A stretch of 64,000 nucleotides of DNA from Stichopus chloronotus (taxonomy: Eukaryota > Echinodermata > Holothuroidea > Aspidochirotida > Stichopodidae), in NCBI GenBank assembly GCA_021234535.1, contig CM037840.1:10394643-10458642 (forward strand). The letters are read 5' to 3'. Within the stretch, counting starts at the first letter, position 1; the number at the start of each line of letters is the position of its first letter. Made by a program: the position numbers and the translations under genes. Positions 59,286-64,000 of the stretch are shown here, in pieces. The notes beneath the pieces were generated by a model that did not search any database, was not told the DNA's origin, and saw only the letters and a program-made list of their open reading frames with translations.

Positions 59286-60699
59286 GAGGCCGATGCAAAA
59301 AATATCGGTAATCGGTGTAAAAGTAATAAATTAGTATGTAAGACAATGTTGACTTGTTCTAAATAGGTCCAGTCAATCTTCGAGAAAAAAAAAAGCGCCA
59401 GCGCCATAATCTGAATATATTGTTAAATAATACCACTTCGAGAAAATTCCGGGGGAAAAAAAGTCTACATGCACAGATAAGGGCGTTCATTTAGATTCCA
59501 GTACGGATCATTGCATGGTTACGTTGCCGTAGCATGTTTGGCCGTAAGTATAACGAGCAGCATAATTGCTCCCTACATAACGGAAACATGCACGCCAATT
59601 GTTTCACAAATTAAGGGTATTGTCATCATTCGATTTACTGCTTTCCTGTTTTCCTTTCTTTTTTTTGGGGGGGGGGGGGATCTTGGAAGCATTATCCTGC
59701 CAGGGTAATACTTCCAAGAGGGGGGGGGGGGATATGCCAGGGAAGATAGCAGCAGATGTTACTAGACTACGGAAATGTGCCGAGCGAATATCACTCTTGG
59801 TAGTTCAGGGCATCGTAGATCTGCAGTCCTGGCAGTTCTGTTTGAAGAAGTGGGGTGGAAAACTTCGGAGGTTCATATACAAAACAGAAAAGAAATATTA
59901 ACGATTTATAAAGCTTACAAAATCTATCCCCCCCCCCCCCCAATCCACGTGAGTGAATGACATGTTCACCCACACAGCATGATGGTCATGCACGATTTTA
60001 CTCTTTAAGATCACTAATCTTGTTTACACCGCCGTGATCCTACGACCATCCTTACAAAACGATTTTCATGTAAATAGCTCAGTGCGCGGATTGCTTGCAA
60101 TGAGTTAAGCAAAACAAGAAGGCGCCCCAGATACATTTAAATTGCTTATTGAGCAATTGACAGTGTCTTTTACTTCCGTTATATATTTACATGCTATCTT
60201 TCTCACTGTAGTGTAGACTCTTATGATGTAAACGTTTATATGTTCACGTTTGTTTAATTTCGTTTCAATGCTCTTTTTATGACTTCATGACACACTACAG
60301 GGAGCTACCTTAAAGGTTGTGTGACATGCTTTTAGAAAAGACCACCCTTCATGAAAGAGGTAGCAAAATAAAATCCAGAGTACGTGAAAAACGCGTTGGA
60401 ATTCTGTTTACATCTATTACCGTTTTTGAGATATGACTTTTCAAAGTTTGCAAAAAGAATGCAAAGCAGATGACGTTGAGTGTTGCAAAGTGTCAGTATT
60501 TCTTTTGTTAACCCTATATATTTTGCCTCTTAATTACTTTATAACTGATTTCCACATTGGTAGGTGATATCGATATTTTTTAAGGGAAAAAATACATGCC
60601 TAGAAAACAAAACCCTCTGGGCATATAAAATTTTCAAAGGTCCTTGAAATAAAGGTTACATTAACAACGGATTAAGGTAAGACATATCACGGGAATTCA
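59286..60699. other. Non-coding, with G-run-flanked hairpin
   Basis: Holds poly-G runs near 59667 and 59721 flanking the hairpin 59682-59718, and a poly-C run near 59928. A short AAGGTTGTGTGACATG word at about 60313 is a third trace of the repeat described at 60700-60900. Confidence 0.6.
59682..59718. repeat. Hairpin between two poly-G tracts
   Basis: CTTGGAAGCATTA and TAATACTTCCAAG pair at 12 of 13 positions across an 11-base loop. A G run lies directly on each outer side, so the unit could fold into a hairpin with G-rich flanks. Confidence 0.8.
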
Positions 60700-60900
60700 T
60701 CTCTTGACGTCACAAATTTGCATACTTAGCTAATGTTTATTCATAATACAGCTGCGTGACGCTGATTTGCCTGTAAAGTTGTCACTTTATCTTTGACGGA
60801 TTTCGATGGAATTTGTAGCTATTTTCAACATTTTCAATGGTTATTGCATCCAGTACTCCCAAATGTCATTTTCATGTCACACGACCTTTGAACCAGGAAG
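60700..60900 (-). repeat. Dispersed repeat, copy in minus orientation
   Basis: Reverse-complemented, it aligns along about 200 bases with 62548-62745: GTGTGACATGAAAATGACAT, ACAAATTCCATC, CTGTATTATG and AATAAACATTAGCTAAGTAT occur in the same order and spacing. No frame; origin unknown. Confidence 0.8.
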
Positions 60901-62547
60901 CTCTCTGCATAAACCAGCGGGAGTTTTAATACTTAAAACCACTGTGTTCCAATAGCATTTGCCGGCGAAATTGTCCACATGCATGTTTACGTACACTGAG
61001 TGACTCTGGTCCATTGGTGCATGTTGCTTTGTACCAGCATGCCTCACTCAATCACCCAGAGAAACTTGATCCACTGTCTGTGCAGGGAGTTTTTCGCCTA
61101 GTCTGAGCGGGAGTTGCTACGGCAACTCCGTGGTATGAGTTTGAGCATGCGCGAGACGATATAATCAGCTGTGATAAATCTTGTGAGTGGTCTGTATCAG
61201 CTGATCGGTCCGTCCTATACTTGTTCCATCCCTTGTCAATTATCTGTTAACAAGCACCGCCTATTCGCGTGTTGTTCGCGTGGTATTAATCTAAAATTTT
61301 CTACAATCGCCAAGTATTTGGAACGCCTTATGAAACAAAACTGTGAATTACGCTTTGCAACAACAAATATATAGAGCTTATTGGAATATATTTCAGTTAC
61401 GAGTGATATAAGCAGGTTATGTATAACATGTTTCTATGGAGTGTGTGGGTAAATTTTATACATTGGTGAATAATTTAATATAAGCAATATATTTGGCACA
61501 TAATTTTGTCACAAACGGTCCCTGATAACACATATCATAAACACTTCTCACAGAGGCAAAGGTCACATCGTTTTGTTAAGTTTCTGTAGGATTTTGACCT
61601 TTTAAGGAATCTCCATGTAACGGTGAATGGGGCATTTTTCTTTCAGTGAACAGTATTTCCTGAGGACAGTGCTGTATTTAAACTTTCTATCGTTAAACGG
61701 TGATTTTGCAGGGCGTTTCAGTTAGGCTCACGAAAGTTTCTGTATCACGTGATGTTGTTATACGTACCGTGGTACACGACCCCGTCTGTGAGACGTTTGC
61801 CAGGGGGTGGGGCAATATGATGCTTTGTTTCTACAGTTACAAATATTGGGGTTTCTTGGGGTGTTTTGAGATATTTAGAAGAGATATATCATGTTGTTTA
61901 ACTTTGTCCAGTCAGGATCAGAGTTTAATCGTAGTGTATGGGTTAAGGATTTCATAAAGCTTACCAGTGGGTGGGGGGGGGGGGAGTGTCTATCTACCAA
62001 CATCGGAAAAGATATCTCATGAGGATTTTTTTTATTCAATGATCTTTTGATCCTAAATATCATTACTATATGATATCTTTCCTTGATCAAAAAGGGCAGC
62101 AACTGCTTAAGTATAGCTGTTTCCTTTGGTGTGGTCAGGATTTTTTTTTAAAAATGAAATCACCTTCTTCCCAAATATGAAATGACCTGTTTCCGAAAAG
62201 TGAAAGTACGTCAGCCTCAGGCTGAATTTTCAGAAAATTTACTCAACATGATGACTTTGTCCACCCCCCCTTCTTCCCCCGCCAGCTTCCCTCAAAACTG
62301 CAACGGAGAAAGAGGCTATTTCAAACAATGAAGTGTAGCTGCACGGAAAGCTAGCATGTCATATGTATCTGGTGAGGAAGGTGAAGGGGGGGGGGGGTGG
62401 ACAATGTTGCACTTGATTAGACTGGGTGCAGATGTATACGGAAGAACCTACTAGCCATTATTGAGACATGGAGCATGGTACAATCACAAGTATGTTAAAC
62501 ATTTACATAAACTTATTTTTAACATTACATGTGTTATACATGAGTGT
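60901..62547. other. Non-coding between inverted repeat copies
   Basis: No exon recognised. Poly-G runs near 61973 and 62387. Small open frames lack any domain. Confidence 0.55.
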
Positions 62548-62745
62548 ACGGTTTGAAGGTTGTGTGACATGAAAATGACATTTTAGAATATTGACTGTAT
62601 TAACCATTGTAAATATTGAATATAGCCACAAATTCCATCATAATCCATTGAATATTGACAATTTTTAAAAGCAAATTGCTGTATTATGCCTGCATTACGA
62701 ATAAACATTGGCTAAGTATGGAAATTTGCTATGACAAGAGAGGGA
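62548..62745 (+). repeat. Dispersed repeat, copy in plus orientation
   Basis: The partner of 60700-60900: TTGAAGGTTGTGTGACATGA, GCCACAAATTCCATCATAAT and AATAAACATTGGCTAAGTAT. The two copies are inverted relative to each other, 1.65 kb apart, and about 75% alike by eye. Confidence 0.8.
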
Positions 62746-64000
62746 CTCGCATGTTCTATTTTGTGTATATTCTTCATTTACTTAACCTTTATTTCAAGGA
62801 CAATTGAGAATTTTTTCCTATGCCCGTATTGGGTTTTGTTTTGGAAGTATGCATTTTCTTCTTGGCAAATGTTGATATCACTTACCAATGTGAAACCTAT
62901 AGTGATTAAGAGGTAAAACTATAGGCCCAACAGAAAGAAATACTGACATTGTACAACACGTCACGTCATTACATTTGCATTTTCAACAAACTTTTTTACA
63001 GCTCTATCTCAAAATCGGAAATAGAAACACAATTCCAAAACATTGTGACGTCAGTGACCCCCATGGTTCTTAAGACCTTTAGATCCCCTCAGTGAAAAAT
63101 CAAGTTCCCCACCGCCTGAACGTCCTATTTTTTTTTTTCTGGTGAATATTGACACATCCATACCCACCACATAATCAGTTGAAATCAGCTTCTTTGCATT
63201 TTTTTTCTTTCCAGATGAATCCTAATTTAGGGATACCAGATTAAGTTATCTAGTTCTTGTTTTGTTTACCCAATATATTCAACCCACAAGCGTCAATTAT
63301 ACCGGAACAAGCAACTCGATATTAGACCGTCAAATTCCGATATTTTAGGATTGTTTTCCTTTGACTGAAATTTCTGTAGCGTTCCGTTTCTCAAACACGT
63401 TGATTTGTTTAGGTAATTCGATCTTTTGTATAAATTCCGACCAATTCGATCGTATTCCTTGGTATGGGTGGCTCTCTTGAGGGGAATATTTAAATCCATT
63501 TGATCTTTCTATCATCTTGACCCGTTTGGTAATTTGGTATGAGGAAAAACGATCCGTCTGTTTTTCTTTTAATATTATTGTTCTAATTAAAGGTTGCCAC
63601 AATTAAGGGATTTTTTTCTAGTTTTTTTCTTATCATTCTCATTTTATTCTTACATATTTCTTTCGTCTTCTTTCTTCTCCTTTTGGGTGGCCTGGCGCTG
63701 TACAAGCTTTGCTTCTTGCCTCGTCTCATCCGCTATATATGTTTTTCGTTTATTGCTATATCCCTTGTTTTGTGCTAGGCCTATTCCTTTGTATACATTA
63801 CTTCGTGCATATTTCGCGTAATATGGGGGAAATAAAATATATCTAAACAACCAAATCTAAAGAAAAATGGAAGTCAGAACGTTGGACAATGAACCATAAG
63901 TGTTAAATGAAAGACTAAGACGTGGTGAAGTCACCATCACCAAATTCCATGTGCATAGCCTATGTTGTTTACTTTTCAAGACATTGCGATTTGAAAGTTA
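62746..64000. other. Non-coding, no gene recognised
   Basis: AT-rich sequence with T/C-rich tracts. Open frames on both strands at 63290-63850 are low complexity and unsupported. Confidence 0.55.

Overview
The window reads as nuclear DNA of an invertebrate animal. Genes are split into short exons with GT-AG introns, and they are separated by AT-rich non-coding DNA full of minisatellites, fold-back elements, SINE-like and LINE-like remnants and poly-C/poly-G tracts. The recognisable proteins match vertebrate families well, and one gene pair keeps a vertebrate arrangement. I therefore infer a marine deuterostome, most likely an echinoderm; that assignment is inference only.

Layout. (1) About 2301-16108, + strand: the 3' two thirds of a SULF1/SULF2-type extracellular heparan sulfate 6-O-endosulfatase in 13 exons; the 5' exons lie left of the window. 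(2) 16.5-18.7 kb: a diverged satellite-like array whose second half is built of three-monomer higher-order units. (3) 22567-23269, +: an unrecognised exon with one membrane segment. (4) 25240-31070, +: a CCDC43 homologue in five exons. (5) 31-37 kb: non-coding, with a long fold-back element and a minisatellite. (6) 37440-45510, - strand: CENPO (kinetochore protein CENP-O) in six exons. (7) 47870-50323, +: PTRHD1 in three exons, head-to-head with CENPO. (8) 51.5 kb, -: a weak candidate small gene. (9) 52-54 kb: two MITE-like elements. (10) 55893-56661, -: last exon of a class A GPCR with melatonin-receptor-like features. (11) 57-64 kb: mostly non-coding, with a decayed LINE reverse transcriptase fragment, hairpins and an inverted pair of dispersed repeats.

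The most unusual observation is that all four conserved multi-exon genes carry at least one apparent single-base insertion inside an otherwise well conserved exon: SULF 12162, CCDC43 27595 and about 29236, CENPO 39448, PTRHD1 50206. In each case homology continues in the +1 frame and the downstream splice phases agree only if one base is surplus. Five events in about 4.5 kb of coding sequence, all the same sign, most simply indicate residual insertion errors in a long-read assembly. Because a biological cause (programmed +1 decoding) would be extraordinary, the sites are listed individually for checking. The genes are housekeeping or developmental and do not form one pathway.
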